Of a stretch of 64,000 bases of DNA, positions 8,977 to 17,319 are shown piece by piece. The DNA is from Selenomonas sp963528755 (GTDB lineage Bacteria > Bacillota > Negativicutes > Selenomonadales > Selenomonadaceae), in assembly GCF_963528755.1 (NCBI RefSeq), contig NZ_CAURXA010000004.1, positions 186,001-250,000 of the forward strand, written 5' to 3'. Position 1 is the stretch's first letter. Every line of letters begins with the position of its first letter. Made by a program: the position numbers and the translations under genes. Below the pieces are notes generated by a model. The model did no database searches. It was not told the DNA's origin and saw only the letters and a list, made by a program, of their open reading frames with translations.

Positions 8977-9420
8977 ATGAAGCAAAACAAGAAGCGCATG
9001 GCGATGCTCGCAGGTGCCTTTGCCATCATGACGCTCGCCGCAGGCTGCGGCAAGACAGAGATCGGCTATGTTGATCCGAGTCGCGTTGAGAAGGAAGCGC
9101 CGGCCATCATGAACATTGACGCCGAGATGAAGTCGAAAGTGGAAGAAGTGCAGAAACAGGCGCAAGAGGAGTTGAAGGAGAAGCAGGCGCAGGGTGCGCC
9201 GCCCGAGGAGATGCAGAAGGCACAGCAGCAGGCTATGGGCAAGATGCAGCAGACGAGCAGCATCTACGACCAGCAGAAGACGATCAAACTGCAGACGGCC
9301 GTCGGCGAGATTGCACGTACGAAGAAGTTGGATGCGGTTCTCTTCAATGTGGATGAGCAGAAGCTCGTCCATCTCGGCGGCACGGACATCACGGATGATG
9401 TGATCAAAGCGCTTCAGTGA
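8977..9420 (+). CDS. OmpH-like lipoprotein
   Basis: The product has 147 residues. The signal sequence ends in the lipobox LAAGC, so Cys22 or so should be lipidated. It continues with IGYVDPSRVEKEAPAI (OmpH-like), a Gln/Glu/Lys-rich helical segment, and LVHLGGTDITDDVIKAL. That ending is nearly the same as the one in the first OmpH-like protein (GGQDITDDV). The protein is probably a periplasmic chaperone held in a membrane by its lipid. The ATG at 8977 is used because the signal peptide begins there and AAAGAAGTGG lies upstream. Confidence 0.85.
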   Translation: MKQNKKRMAMLAGAFAIMTLAAGCGKTEIGYVDPSRVEKEAPAIMNIDAEMKSKVEEVQKQAQEELKEKQAQGAPPEEMQKAQQQAMGKMQQTSSIYDQQKTIKLQTAVGEIARTKKLDAVLFNVDEQKLVHLGGTDITDDVIKALQ

Positions 9421-9440
9421 GACTGAGAGAGGACATGACG

Positions 9441-10463
9441 ATGAAAAAGACGTTGGGGGAAGTCGCTCGCTTCCTGGAAGGACGGCTTGCAGGCGATGAA
9501 AACATCGTCGTCACGGGCGCGACGAACATCGAAGCGGCGGGCAGGACGGAGATCACCTTTGCCGCCCCGCCCCATATCGAGGAGGCCAAGGCGTCGAAGG
9601 CGGCCGCCGTCCTTCTGCCCGACGATGTGCAGGCCTTTCCTCTGCCCGCCATCCATGTGAAGGAGCCACGAGCCGCCTTCGCGAAGCTTTTGGAGCTTTT
9701 CACGCCGCCGTTGCAGATTCCCGCGGGCGTCAGTCCGCAGGCTTTCGTGGCGAAGACCGCCGAGGTAGAAGAGGGGGCCTCGATTCTTCCCTTTGCCGTC
9801 GTCGATGAGCACGCGAAGATCGCTGCGGGCACCGTCATTTACCCGCATGTCTACGTTGGGCAGTACGCGGAAATCGGTGAGAAGAGCGTCCTCTACGCGA
9901 GCGTCACGGTGCGCGAGCGCTGCCGCGTCGGCAAACGTTGCGTGCTCCATGCGAACTCGGTCGTCGGCTCCGACGGCTTCGGCTTCACGACGTCGGGCGG
10001 CGTTCATACGAAGGTGCCGCAGGTCGGCAACGTCGTCCTCGAAGATGATGTCGAGATTGGCTCACATGTCGGCATCGACCGCGCTACGACGGGATCGACT
10101 GTCATCGGACGCGGCACGAAGATCGACAATCTCGTCCATATCGGGCATAACTGCAAGATTGGCGAGGGGAATCTCATCGTCGCGCAGACAGGCATCTCTG
10201 GCTCGACGACGACAGGGCCAAATGTGACCTTCGGCGGACAGGTCGGCACGGTTGGACACATCCACATCGGCGGACATTCCGTCTATGCAGCGCGTTCGGG
10301 TATCATCGGCGACATGCCCGAGGGTGTGTTCTGTGCGGGATTCCCCGTGCAGAGCCATCAGGAATGGCTGCGCATGCAGGCGGCTATGAAACGCCTGCCC
10401 GATCTTGTCAAAAAGGTCAAGCAGCTGGAAAAAGCTCTCAAAGAGAGGGAAACTAAGGAATGA
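9441..10463 (+). CDS. lpxD: UDP-3-O-acyl-glucosamine N-acyltransferase LpxD
   Basis: LpxD catalyses the third step of lipid A synthesis, N-acylating UDP-3-O-acyl-glucosamine with acyl-ACP in the cytoplasm. Length is 340 residues, the family norm. An N-terminal uridine-binding domain (~1-100) precedes a left-handed beta-helix with many hexapeptide repeats. The catalytic-histidine region is visible (NLVHIGHNCKIGEGN), and a C-terminal helix ends the protein (LPDLVKKVKQLEKALKE). The ATG at 9441 fits the GAGAGAGG ribosome-binding site 8 bases upstream; GTG 9417 and ATG 9435 are less well placed. It overlaps the next gene by 4 bases. Confidence 0.95.
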   Translation: MKKTLGEVARFLEGRLAGDENIVVTGATNIEAAGRTEITFAAPPHIEEAKASKAAAVLLPDDVQAFPLPAIHVKEPRAAFAKLLELFTPPLQIPAGVSPQAFVAKTAEVEEGASILPFAVVDEHAKIAAGTVIYPHVYVGQYAEIGEKSVLYASVTVRERCRVGKRCVLHANSVVGSDGFGFTTSGGVHTKVPQVGNVVLEDDVEIGSHVGIDRATTGSTVIGRGTKIDNLVHIGHNCKIGEGNLIVAQTGISGSTTTGPNVTFGGQVGTVGHIHIGGHSVYAARSGIIGDMPEGVFCAGFPVQSHQEWLRMQAAMKRLPDLVKKVKQLEKALKERETKE

Positions 10464-11326
10464 CGTACTACCTCGTGCGCTTTTTGAGCCGTATCGTCTG
10501 CCTTCTGCCCGGGCGCTTCTGCGACTGTCTGGGACGCGCTCTGGCGCTCGTCCTCTGGCCTTTTCTGCCCGCGCGCAGAAAGAGACTCGCGGTCTCGCAG
10601 GTTGCCATGTGTCTTGGGACAGATGAGCGCGAGTCGGAGCGTATCGCCAAGGAGAGCGCCTTGCGTTTCGGCCCCATGCTCTTCGAGGTTCTGCGCTTTC
10701 CCGTCATCGTGCGCCATATGGCAGATTACGTCGAGATCGAGGGAAGAGAGCATCTCGAAGGAGTCCTCGCCCAGGGCAAGGGCGCGGTCATCGCCACGGG
10801 ACATGCGGGCAACTGGGAGCTTATGGGTGGTGCACTGTCACAGGCGGGCTTTCCAATTATTGGCGTCGCCATGCGCCAGAGGGATGCGGCGATGGATCGC
10901 TTTATCAATGAGTATCGGCGGCTCGTCGGTATGCACATCATCTATAAGAACGACGTGCGCGAGATGTTTCGCATGATGAAGGAAGGCTGGGTCGTTGGAC
11001 TTCTTGCCGATCAGGATACGAATCGGCACGATGGCATCGTGCTCGATTTCTTCGGCAAGCCGACGAACTGTGTGCCCGGACCCGCCGCGATGGCTCGTTC
11101 GGCAGGGATCGGCGTCATCCCCGGATACATCACGCGCAAGGAGGACGGCATGCATAAGATCGTCCTTTATGCGCCCGTCGAGGTGCCTCGCACGAAGGAC
11201 AAACGTGCCGACATCCGCACGGCCGAGCAGGCGGTCAACCGTGTCTTGGAGCAGCACATCCGCGAGCATCCCGAGGAGTGGTTCTGGCTGCATGATCGAT
11301 GGAAGTCGATGCGTGAGGAGTTTTAG
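10460..11326 (+). CDS. LpxL/HtrB-type lipid A acyltransferase
   Basis: This is a 288-residue lysophospholipid acyltransferase of the LpxL/LpxM/HtrB family, which adds secondary acyl chains to Kdo-lipid A at the inner membrane. An N-terminal hydrophobic segment serves as anchor. The HX4(D/E) catalytic motif is seen as HAGNWE. Further conserved parts are LADQDTNRHDGIVLDFFG, near the family's D-Q motif, and WFWLHDRWK near the end. The start overlaps the lpxD stop (ATGA), so the two are translationally coupled. Which acyl chain it transfers cannot be read from the sequence. Confidence 0.9.
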   Translation: MTYYLVRFLSRIVCLLPGRFCDCLGRALALVLWPFLPARRKRLAVSQVAMCLGTDERESERIAKESALRFGPMLFEVLRFPVIVRHMADYVEIEGREHLEGVLAQGKGAVIATGHAGNWELMGGALSQAGFPIIGVAMRQRDAAMDRFINEYRRLVGMHIIYKNDVREMFRMMKEGWVVGLLADQDTNRHDGIVLDFFGKPTNCVPGPAAMARSAGIGVIPGYITRKEDGMHKIVLYAPVEVPRTKDKRADIRTAEQAVNRVLEQHIREHPEEWFWLHDRWKSMREEF

Positions 11327-11336
11327 GGGCTTCTGC

Positions 11337-11365
11337 TTGCATGAAGATGAAAAAACCTTTATAAT
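11337..11365 (+). promoter_or_regulatory. Putative promoter upstream of yaaR
   Basis: TTGCAT at 11337-11342 and a perfect TATAAT at 11360-11365 are separated by 17 bases. This likely starts a new transcription unit (yaaR-holB-ricT-rsmI) after the lipid A genes. Confidence 0.65.
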
Positions 11366-11410
11366 TCAAGGAGAGTCAAAAATTGCAGGCGGAAGGTGGC
11401 TTGTGAATTT

Positions 11411-11863
11411 ATGAAGATAGATGCCTTAAGCTCGCAGCGATCTGCGCTGCAGACACTTGAGCGTGATATCGCTGTACATGAACCCTCACGCAGCGATGTG
11501 GATTTCGGAACGGAACTCGCCGACCAGCATGCGGCGTTTTCCGATCGCCAACTGCAGGAAATTTTGAAGAAGATTGACGAGCAGGGTGCGCGCCTTACGA
11601 ATACGCCGACGTATGATGAACTCAAAGCGTATCGCGATCTCGTCAAAAATTTCGTTGACGAAGCAGTCGGGCGCATGTATCAGCTTCATGTGCAGGCGGG
11701 ATGGGATCGCATGGGACGGCAGAAAGTCTACACGACGGTGCGTAAGATCGATCGGAAGCTCGAAGAACTTGCAGAGAAGATTCGCACGGGTCAGACGGAC
11801 GCCCTGGACATCGTGGCGAGTCACGACGCGATTCGCGGTATGCTCGTCGACCTCTATATGTGA
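11411..11863 (+). CDS. yaaR: YaaR family protein (DUF327)
   Basis: The product is about 150 residues and mostly alpha-helical. The family core is visible: ELKAYRDLVKNFVDEAVG and TTVRKIDRKLEELAEKI. Its biochemical role is unknown. It is recognised both by sequence and by its position just before holB, as in Bacillus subtilis. The start is uncertain. ATG 11411 gives the usual length, but the GGAAGG upstream is 14 bases away; an in-frame GTG at 11396 would add five residues. Confidence 0.85.
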   Translation: MKIDALSSQRSALQTLERDIAVHEPSRSDVDFGTELADQHAAFSDRQLQEILKKIDEQGARLTNTPTYDELKAYRDLVKNFVDEAVGRMYQLHVQAGWDRMGRQKVYTTVRKIDRKLEELAEKIRTGQTDALDIVASHDAIRGMLVDLYM

Positions 11864-12873
11864 TGGAGGAGGCGCTTTCCTGGAGGGATGTCCTCGGGCA
11901 CGAAGGGAATATCCATAGGCTGCGGATCATGCTGCGTGACGGTCGCCTGCCCCATGCGCTCCTCTTTTCGGGGATCTCCGGCGTGGGCAAGAAAAAGGTT
12001 GCGCACCTCTTGGCCGCAGCTTTGCTGTGCGGCAGAAAGGATGCGCCTTGCGGTGTGTGCCCTTCATGTCGTGCTTTTCTCGCAGGTACGCATTCCGACT
12101 ACGTTGAGACGGCGCCCGAGAGCCGCGGCAAGGGCGTGCGCGTCCTGCGCATCGACGCCGTGCGTGAGATTGAGAAGAAGGTCGCGCGAAAGCCCTTGCT
12201 CTCGGGATGCTTCGTCGTCCTTGTGGACGATGTCGACGCGATGAACGAGGCAGCGGCGAACAGCCTTTTGAAGACTTTGGAAGAGCCGCAGGGCGCAGTT
12301 TTCTTCCTGCTCGTGACGGCGAAGCGCACGGCACTTCTGCCGACGATCTTATCGCGCGTGCGTGACATACATTTCGGTGCGCTCTCTCCCGAGGTAATTG
12401 AGGAGGCGCTCCTCGCGCGCGGTGTGGAAGGCCAGAAGGCACATTCTCTCGCCATGGCGGCGGACGGCAGTCTCGGTCACGCATTGCTCCTGCTCGAAGG
12501 GGGCGGGTTGCAGCTCATGGAGGATGCGGCGCAGACGCTCTTTTCGCTTTCTGCGCTCGATATGTTCAGCCTTTGGGCGAAAGCAGAGGAACTTGGCAAA
12601 TTGCCGCGTGATCGCGCTGAGGAATGGCTGCTCGCGCTCTCTCGCCTTCTTCGTGACATGCTCGCGCTCCTTTCAGGGCGCGGTCAGATCTACCATGAGG
12701 AAAAGCGCGGAGCTTTGGCTCATGCGCTCGCAGAGTTTCCCGAGACGCGCATCTTCGCGTCTCTCGCCCTCGTGCGTGAGGCGCTCGGGAGGCTTCGGAG
12801 CAACGCAAGCGTGCATCTTCTCTTTGAAGGATTGCTGATGCGTTTGCGGAATGCGTGGGCGTCGGAAAGGTGA
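11863..12873 (+). CDS. holB: DNA polymerase III subunit delta'
   Basis: This is the clamp-loader delta' subunit of the replicative polymerase, about 336 residues, with an AAA+ fold. A P-loop-like sequence GISGVGKKK is at ~28-36. The four-cysteine zinc module reads C-x8-CGVCPSC. LVDDVDAMNEAAANSLLKTLEEP is the Walker B/delta' signature, split here around DDVDAM and LLKTLEEP. TILSRV corresponds to the SRC-like segment. The C-terminal third is helical. The start overlaps the yaaR stop codon (TGATG); an adjacent in-frame GTG at 11860 is an alternative. Confidence 0.92.
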   Translation: MEEALSWRDVLGHEGNIHRLRIMLRDGRLPHALLFSGISGVGKKKVAHLLAAALLCGRKDAPCGVCPSCRAFLAGTHSDYVETAPESRGKGVRVLRIDAVREIEKKVARKPLLSGCFVVLVDDVDAMNEAAANSLLKTLEEPQGAVFFLLVTAKRTALLPTILSRVRDIHFGALSPEVIEEALLARGVEGQKAHSLAMAADGSLGHALLLLEGGGLQLMEDAAQTLFSLSALDMFSLWAKAEELGKLPRDRAEEWLLALSRLLRDMLALLSGRGQIYHEEKRGALAHALAEFPETRIFASLALVREALGRLRSNASVHLLFEGLLMRLRNAWASER

Positions 12874-12921
12874 TGCCAGGCGCGAAAGAACGCGCTCTCA
12901 ATAGATGAAGGAGGCAAGGGG

Positions 12922-13746
12922 TTGCAGACGATTGTGGGCGTCCGCTTCAAGAAAGCGGGCAAGATCTATTATTTCAGCCCGGGAGAATACGAACTCGTAC
13001 TCGGCGACGATGTCATCGTCGAGACGGTGCGCGGCATGGAGTGCGGGCGCGTCGTCTTGGGGGTGCGAGAGGTGGAGGAAAACGGCTCTCAAGTCTTGAA
13101 GACCGTGCAGCGCAAGGCGACGGAGCAGGATCTTCGTAAGGTCGAGGAAAACCATCGCAAGGAAAAAGAGGCGTTTAAGGTCTGTGAGAAGAAGATCAAG
13201 CTGCATGGTTTGCCGATGAAACTCGTTGATGTCGAGTGCACATTCGACTTGAATAAGATCATTTTCTACTTCACGGCAGACGGGCGCATCGACTTCCGTG
13301 AACTCGTCAAAGATCTGGCCTCCGTGTTCCGCACGCGCATCGAGCTGCGGCAGATCGGCGTGCGCGATGAGGCAAAGCTCATGGGCGGCATGGGCTGCTG
13401 CGGCAGGCCCTTGTGCTGCTCGATGTTCCTCGGCGACTTTGAGCCGGTATCCATCCGCATGGCGAAGGAGCAGAACCTCTCTTTGAATCCGACGAAGATC
13501 TCGGGTATCTGCGGCAGGCTCATGTGCTGCCTCAAATATGAGTGCTCGGACTACAAAAAGAGCTGCCCCAAGCGACGTCCGAAGCCGCCGAAGCAGGGAA
13601 GTCGCGTCGCGTCGGCGGAAGGGGAGGGAAAGGTCATCTCTATCAATGCGCAGAGACGCACGGCGACGATCCTGCTCGACTCGCACAAGACGCTCGTGGC
13701 AGCATGGGAGGACGTCATTGCCGTAGAAAAGGGAGACAAGGCGTAA
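12922..13746 (+). CDS. ricT: RicT/YaaT (PSP1 domain) regulatory iron-sulfur protein
   Basis: The protein has 274 residues with the PSP1 C-terminal domain. The cysteine motif GMGCCGRPLCCSMF, followed by ISGICGRLMCCLKYE, is the signature of RicT. In B. subtilis RicT forms a complex with RicA and RicF (YmcA, YlbF) that carries iron-sulfur clusters and helps RNase Y mature transcripts. TTG at 12922 is taken as start because AAGGAGG (12908-12914) stands 7 bases upstream and no in-frame ATG does better. It lies between holB and rsmI, as in B. subtilis. Confidence 0.92.
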   Translation: MQTIVGVRFKKAGKIYYFSPGEYELVLGDDVIVETVRGMECGRVVLGVREVEENGSQVLKTVQRKATEQDLRKVEENHRKEKEAFKVCEKKIKLHGLPMKLVDVECTFDLNKIIFYFTADGRIDFRELVKDLASVFRTRIELRQIGVRDEAKLMGGMGCCGRPLCCSMFLGDFEPVSIRMAKEQNLSLNPTKISGICGRLMCCLKYECSDYKKSCPKRRPKPPKQGSRVASAEGEGKVISINAQRRTATILLDSHKTLVAAWEDVIAVEKGDKA

Positions 13747-13747
13747 G

Positions 13748-14632
13748 ATGGAGCGCACGGAAGGGGCGCAGGGAGCGACGCCAAAGGAAGCCCGGCACGT
13801 AAAGGGCACGCTCTACCTCGCGGCGACGCCCATCGGTAATCTTGAGGACATGACGCTGCGTGCCGTGCGGATTCTCAAGGAAGTGCCGTTGATTGCGGCC
13901 GAAGATACGCGCCACACGCGCAAGCTTCTCGCACGTTACGACATCCACACGCGCCTCGTGAGTTACCATGAGCACAACAAGTTTGAGAAGGGACCATGTC
14001 TCGTGGAATTCCTGCTCGCAGGAAACGACCTCGTCTGTGTCAGCGATGCGGGGCTTCCTGGCATCGCTGATCCCGGCAGCCACCTCGCTGCTCTGGCCAT
14101 AGACGCAGGTGTCACTGTGTCTCCCCTGCCCGGCGCAAATGCCGCGCTCTCAGCACTCATCTGTTCGGGACTCGACACACGGCGCTTCACTTTTGTGGGC
14201 TTTCTGCCGCGCACGGCAGCGAAGCGCGGCGATCTTCTCGCCGAAGTCGCCGCGCGAAGGGAAACACTCATCTTCTACGAAGCGCCGCACCATCTGAAGG
14301 ATACGCTCAAGGCGCTCATTGCTGTTTTCGGCGGAGCGCGGCCTGCGGCAGCTGCGCGTGAGCTTACGAAGCGCTACGAAGAGTTCCGGCGCGGCAAACT
14401 CGCCGACTTGCTCGCGCACTACAGCGCGGAAGAGCCTCGCGGCGAGTTTGTCCTCATCGTTGCGGGGGCGGCGGATGGAGAGGTACAGGAGACGACACCG
14501 CAGGATACGCCGCAGGAACTTGTCGCACGCTTTATGCAAGAAGGCAGGTCGAAAAAGGAAGCCATGCGCGAAGCAGCGAAGCGGCTGAACTTAAGTCGCC
14601 GCGACGTTTATCAGACTTTGCTGGAAGAATGA
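13748..14632 (+). CDS. rsmI: 16S rRNA (cytidine1402-2'-O)-methyltransferase RsmI
   Basis: RsmI 2'-O-methylates C1402 in the decoding centre of 16S rRNA using SAM. Length is 294 residues, as usual. It shows the tetrapyrrole-methylase-like fold motifs: LYLAATPIGNLEDMTLRAV at the N-terminus, EDTRHTRKLL, VSDAGLPGIADPG, PLPGANA, and FYEAPHHLKDTL. It starts two bases after the ricT stop. A GC-rich hairpin follows the stop codon. Confidence 0.95.
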   Translation: MERTEGAQGATPKEARHVKGTLYLAATPIGNLEDMTLRAVRILKEVPLIAAEDTRHTRKLLARYDIHTRLVSYHEHNKFEKGPCLVEFLLAGNDLVCVSDAGLPGIADPGSHLAALAIDAGVTVSPLPGANAALSALICSGLDTRRFTFVGFLPRTAAKRGDLLAEVAARRETLIFYEAPHHLKDTLKALIAVFGGARPAAAARELTKRYEEFRRGKLADLLAHYSAEEPRGEFVLIVAGAADGEVQETTPQDTPQELVARFMQEGRSKKEAMREAAKRLNLSRRDVYQTLLEE

Positions 14633-14634
14633 AA

Positions 14635-14671
14635 AAGCCCGCCCACTCCCTTTGCGGGAATGGGCGGGCTT
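14635..14671 (-). terminator. Terminator shared by convergent rsmI and abrB
   Basis: AAGCCCGCCCA (14635-14645) pairs with TGGGCGGGCTT (14661-14671), with inner CTCCC/GGGAA pairing. Read on the minus strand the stem is followed by a T run, so it is a good terminator for abrB. On the plus strand the tail is less T-rich, so it works less well for rsmI. Confidence 0.8.
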
Positions 14672-14690
14672 CTGGATGCTTGCGCAAAAC

Positions 14691-14945
14691 CTATACGGCT
14701 TCCTTCTGCAGATCTCTCGCGCACTTTTTGCAGACATTGCGCCCCTTGAAGAGCGACACGTCGTCTACACTGCCGCAGAAGATGCACGTGCAGGTCGGTT
14801 CGTACTTTCGCAGCACGATGCGATCCTCATCGGTGTAGATCTCCAAGGCATCGCGCTCTGCGATGCCGAGCGTGCGACGCAGCTCGATCGGTATGACGAC
14901 ACGACCGAGTTCGTCGACTTTTCTGACGATTCCTGTGGCTTTCAT
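14691..14945 (-). CDS. abrB: AbrB/SpoVT-type transition-state DNA-binding regulator
   Basis: The product has 84 residues. The N-terminal swapped-hairpin (SpoVT-AbrB) domain reads MKATGIVRKVDELGRVVIPI and continues ELRRTLGI. The C-terminal part has two cysteine pairs (CIFC and CKKC) that may bind zinc. AbrB proteins are global repressors of stationary-phase genes in Firmicutes. The start is the ATG at 14945, with AAGGAGGAG just upstream on the minus strand. An upstream ATG at 14999 would add 18 residues not seen in the family. Position between rsmI and metG matches B. subtilis. Confidence 0.92.
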   Translation of the reverse strand: MKATGIVRKVDELGRVVIPIELRRTLGIAERDALEIYTDEDRIVLRKYEPTCTCIFCGSVDDVSLFKGRNVCKKCARDLQKEAV

Positions 14946-15095
14946 AGCTATCTCCTCCTTAGAAGCAGGCCAGCCAACTGCGGGGAAATAGTCATTCAAC
15001 GTGCAAAAGCAGAGTTGAGTGATTATTACAGGTTTACAGTATTTGCATGGAGAAACATTTTTTGCCTAAAAATGTATACTTTTTCCTTTGCTTAC

Positions 15096-15124
15096 AGTAT
15101 AGCATTTTCAAGAGAATGTTTCAA
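15096..15124 (-). promoter_or_regulatory. Putative promoter of abrB (minus strand)
   Basis: On the minus strand, TTGAAA (15124-15119) and TATACT (15101-15096) are separated by 17 bases. Transcription would begin near 15088, giving a leader of roughly 140 bases. The rest of the 14946-15276 gap is A+T-rich. I looked for a T-box (AGGGTGG-type core) upstream of metG and saw none. Confidence 0.6.
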
Positions 15125-15276
15125 GTGAAATAATTAAGAAGAAATAATAAATCTATACAAGAAAGACATTGTGTTTTTGATGAAGGACATAGCGAGGGAG
15201 AAAGTATTTTACTGCCAAATCCTCAAGCAATGATTGAAATGATCGGTGCTTTCTCGATGCGCGAAACTTGAAAATC

Positions 15277-15306
15277 TTGCATAGGAGGATAAATTTATTC
15301 TATAAT
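15277..15306 (+). promoter_or_regulatory. Putative promoter of metG
   Basis: TTGCAT at 15277-15282 and a perfect TATAAT at 15301-15306 are separated by 18 bases, about 50 bases upstream of the metG start. Confidence 0.6.
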
Positions 15307-15354
15307 AGGGGAGATATATAAATGCGGCATCATGCCGTTGAGGAGGATTTTTTG

Positions 15355-17319
15355 ATGACAAGGAAATCATTCTACATAACGACGCCGATCTACTACCCGA
15401 GCGCGAAGCTGCATATCGGGCACGCGTACTGCACGACGATCGCCGACGCTGTCGCGCGCTTCAAGCGGCTGACCGATCACGATGTGTTCTTTCTCACGGG
15501 AAGCGATGAGCACGGGCAGAAGATCCAGCAGAAGGCAGAGGAGGAGGGCGTGACGCCCATTGCCTACGTCGACAAGATCGTTGCGGGGTTTCAGGGACTT
15601 TGGCAGAAACTCCACATCTCGAACGACGATTTTATCCGCACGACTGAGGAGCGCCACCAGCGCGTCGTGCAGGAGGTCTTCCGCCGCATCTACGAGAAGG
15701 GCGACATCTACAAGGGCAAGTACAAGGGGCTTTACTGCACGCCGTGCGAGAGCTATTGGACGGAGCGCCAGCTCATAGACGGCAAGTGCCCCGACTGTGG
15801 GCGCGAGGTGGCGGAGGTCGAGGAAGACGCCTACTTCTTCAAGATGTCGCACTATGCCGACCGTGTCCTCGCGTACATCGAGGAACATCCCGACTTCATA
15901 CAGCCCGTCTCGAGGCGCAACGAGATGATCAATTTTATCAAGCAGGGGCTTGAAGATCTTTGCATCTCGCGCACGTCGTTCGACTGGGGCATCCCTGTGC
16001 CGATCGCACCCGATCATGTCATCTACGTCTGGTTCGACGCCCTGACGAATTACCTGACGCCGATCGGTTTCTTGGACGATCCCGAGAAATTTGAGAAGTA
16101 TTGGCCGGCCGACGTCCACCTCGTCGGCAAGGAGATCGTGCGCTTCCATTCGATCATCTGGCCGTGCATCCTCATGGCGCTCGATCTGCCGCTGCCGAAG
16201 ATGGTCTACGGCCACGGCTGGCTGATCGTAGACGGCGACAAGATGTCGAAGTCGAAGGGCAACGTCGTCGATCCCGTGCAGCTCATTGACGAGTTCGGCG
16301 CTGACGCCATCCGCTACTTCCTGCTGCGCGAGATCAACCTCGGACAGGACGGCAATTTCTCGCGCGACGCTCTCATTACGCGCATCAACGCTGACCTTGC
16401 GAACGATCTCGGCAACCTCCTGCACCGCACGCTGAACATGATCGGCAAGTTCCAAGACGGCGTCGTGGAAGAGGCGCAGGGAGAGAGCGAGATCGACCGC
16501 GCCTTCCTTGCGGACGCGGAAAGTGCAATCGCTGCCTACGAGCGCGAGATGGAGGAGATGAAGCTGCAGAGCGCCATCAAGACGACGTGGGCGTTCATCA
16601 GCCGCGCGAACAAGTACATCGACGAGACGATGCCGTGGGCGCTCGCCAAGGATGCGGCGAAGAAGCAGGAACTGACGAATACGCTCTACAATCTCGCCGA
16701 GAGCCTGCGCCGCATCAGCGTCCTCATCGAGCCGTTCATGCCGGAGACGGCGGCGAAGATCTGGCATCAGCTCGGCATGGAGGGAGACTTCTCTCGCGTG
16801 CGCTTTGCCGACGTGCGCATGTGGGGCGGCTTCCTAGCGGGAACGCATGTGGGAAGCCCCGAGCAGCTTTTCCCGCGCATCGAGGTCGAGGCGGAGGAAA
16901 AGCCTACGACGCAGGGGAAGAAAGGCTCTGCCGCAAAGTCCCAGGAGGCGCAGAAAAAGCAGGGGAAAGCGGAAAAGACGAATGTTGCTGAGCCTGCAGA
17001 TGGCGTCATCACGATCGACGATTTTAACCGCGTCGACCTGCGCGTTGCTGAGATTCGGAAGGCGGAGCGCGTGCCCGATACGGCGAAGCTTATGCGCCTT
17101 ACCGTGAGCCTCGGCACGGAGGAGCGTGAGGTCGTCTCGGGCATCGCCGAGTTCTATGCGGCAGACGAGCTTGTCGGCAGGAAGGTCGTCCTCGTCGCGA
17201 ACTTGAAACCCGCGAAGATTCGCGGCATCCGCTCGCACGGCATGATCCTGTGCACAGCGGACGAGAGCGGACTGCGCCTCGTCGAGCCTGTCGCATCTGC
17301 AGGGAGCAAGGTAAAGTGA
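15355..17319 (+). CDS. metG: Methionyl-tRNA synthetase
   Basis: This is a class I aminoacyl-tRNA synthetase that charges tRNA-Met, 654 residues long. It shows FYITTPIYYPSAKLHIGHAY with the HIGH motif near the N-terminus. A zinc-binding-type knuckle (CTPCE...CPDCG) lies at ~127-148. The KMSKS loop appears as KMSKSKGN. An anticodon-binding helical domain is followed by a Lys/Gln-rich linker (~520-550) and a C-terminal tRNA-binding (OB-fold) domain beginning DFNRVDLRVAEI. ATG 15355 is chosen because AGGAGG stands 8 bases upstream; an ATG at 15322 is poorly placed. It overlaps tatD by one base. Confidence 0.97.
   Translation: MTRKSFYITTPIYYPSAKLHIGHAYCTTIADAVARFKRLTDHDVFFLTGSDEHGQKIQQKAEEEGVTPIAYVDKIVAGFQGLWQKLHISNDDFIRTTEERHQRVVQEVFRRIYEKGDIYKGKYKGLYCTPCESYWTERQLIDGKCPDCGREVAEVEEDAYFFKMSHYADRVLAYIEEHPDFIQPVSRRNEMINFIKQGLEDLCISRTSFDWGIPVPIAPDHVIYVWFDALTNYLTPIGFLDDPEKFEKYWPADVHLVGKEIVRFHSIIWPCILMALDLPLPKMVYGHGWLIVDGDKMSKSKGNVVDPVQLIDEFGADAIRYFLLREINLGQDGNFSRDALITRINADLANDLGNLLHRTLNMIGKFQDGVVEEAQGESEIDRAFLADAESAIAAYEREMEEMKLQSAIKTTWAFISRANKYIDETMPWALAKDAAKKQELTNTLYNLAESLRRISVLIEPFMPETAAKIWHQLGMEGDFSRVRFADVRMWGGFLAGTHVGSPEQLFPRIEVEAEEKPTTQGKKGSAAKSQEAQKKQGKAEKTNVAEPADGVITIDDFNRVDLRVAEIRKAERVPDTAKLMRLTVSLGTEEREVVSGIAEFYAADELVGRKVVLVANLKPAKIRGIRSHGMILCTADESGLRLVEPVASAGSKVK

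Noticed and set aside
14652..15128. Plus-strand frame of 158 codons across abrB
   Set aside because: It is antisense to abrB, which has a ribosome-binding site and a clear family match; no good start site on the plus strand.
15130..15354. T-box or other riboswitch upstream of metG
   Set aside because: I looked for the conserved AGGGTGG-type antiterminator core and a leader terminator and found neither; only a promoter and ribosome-binding site are visible.
15367..16767. 466-codon minus-strand frame opposite metG
   Set aside because: The methionyl-tRNA synthetase motifs on the plus strand are unambiguous.
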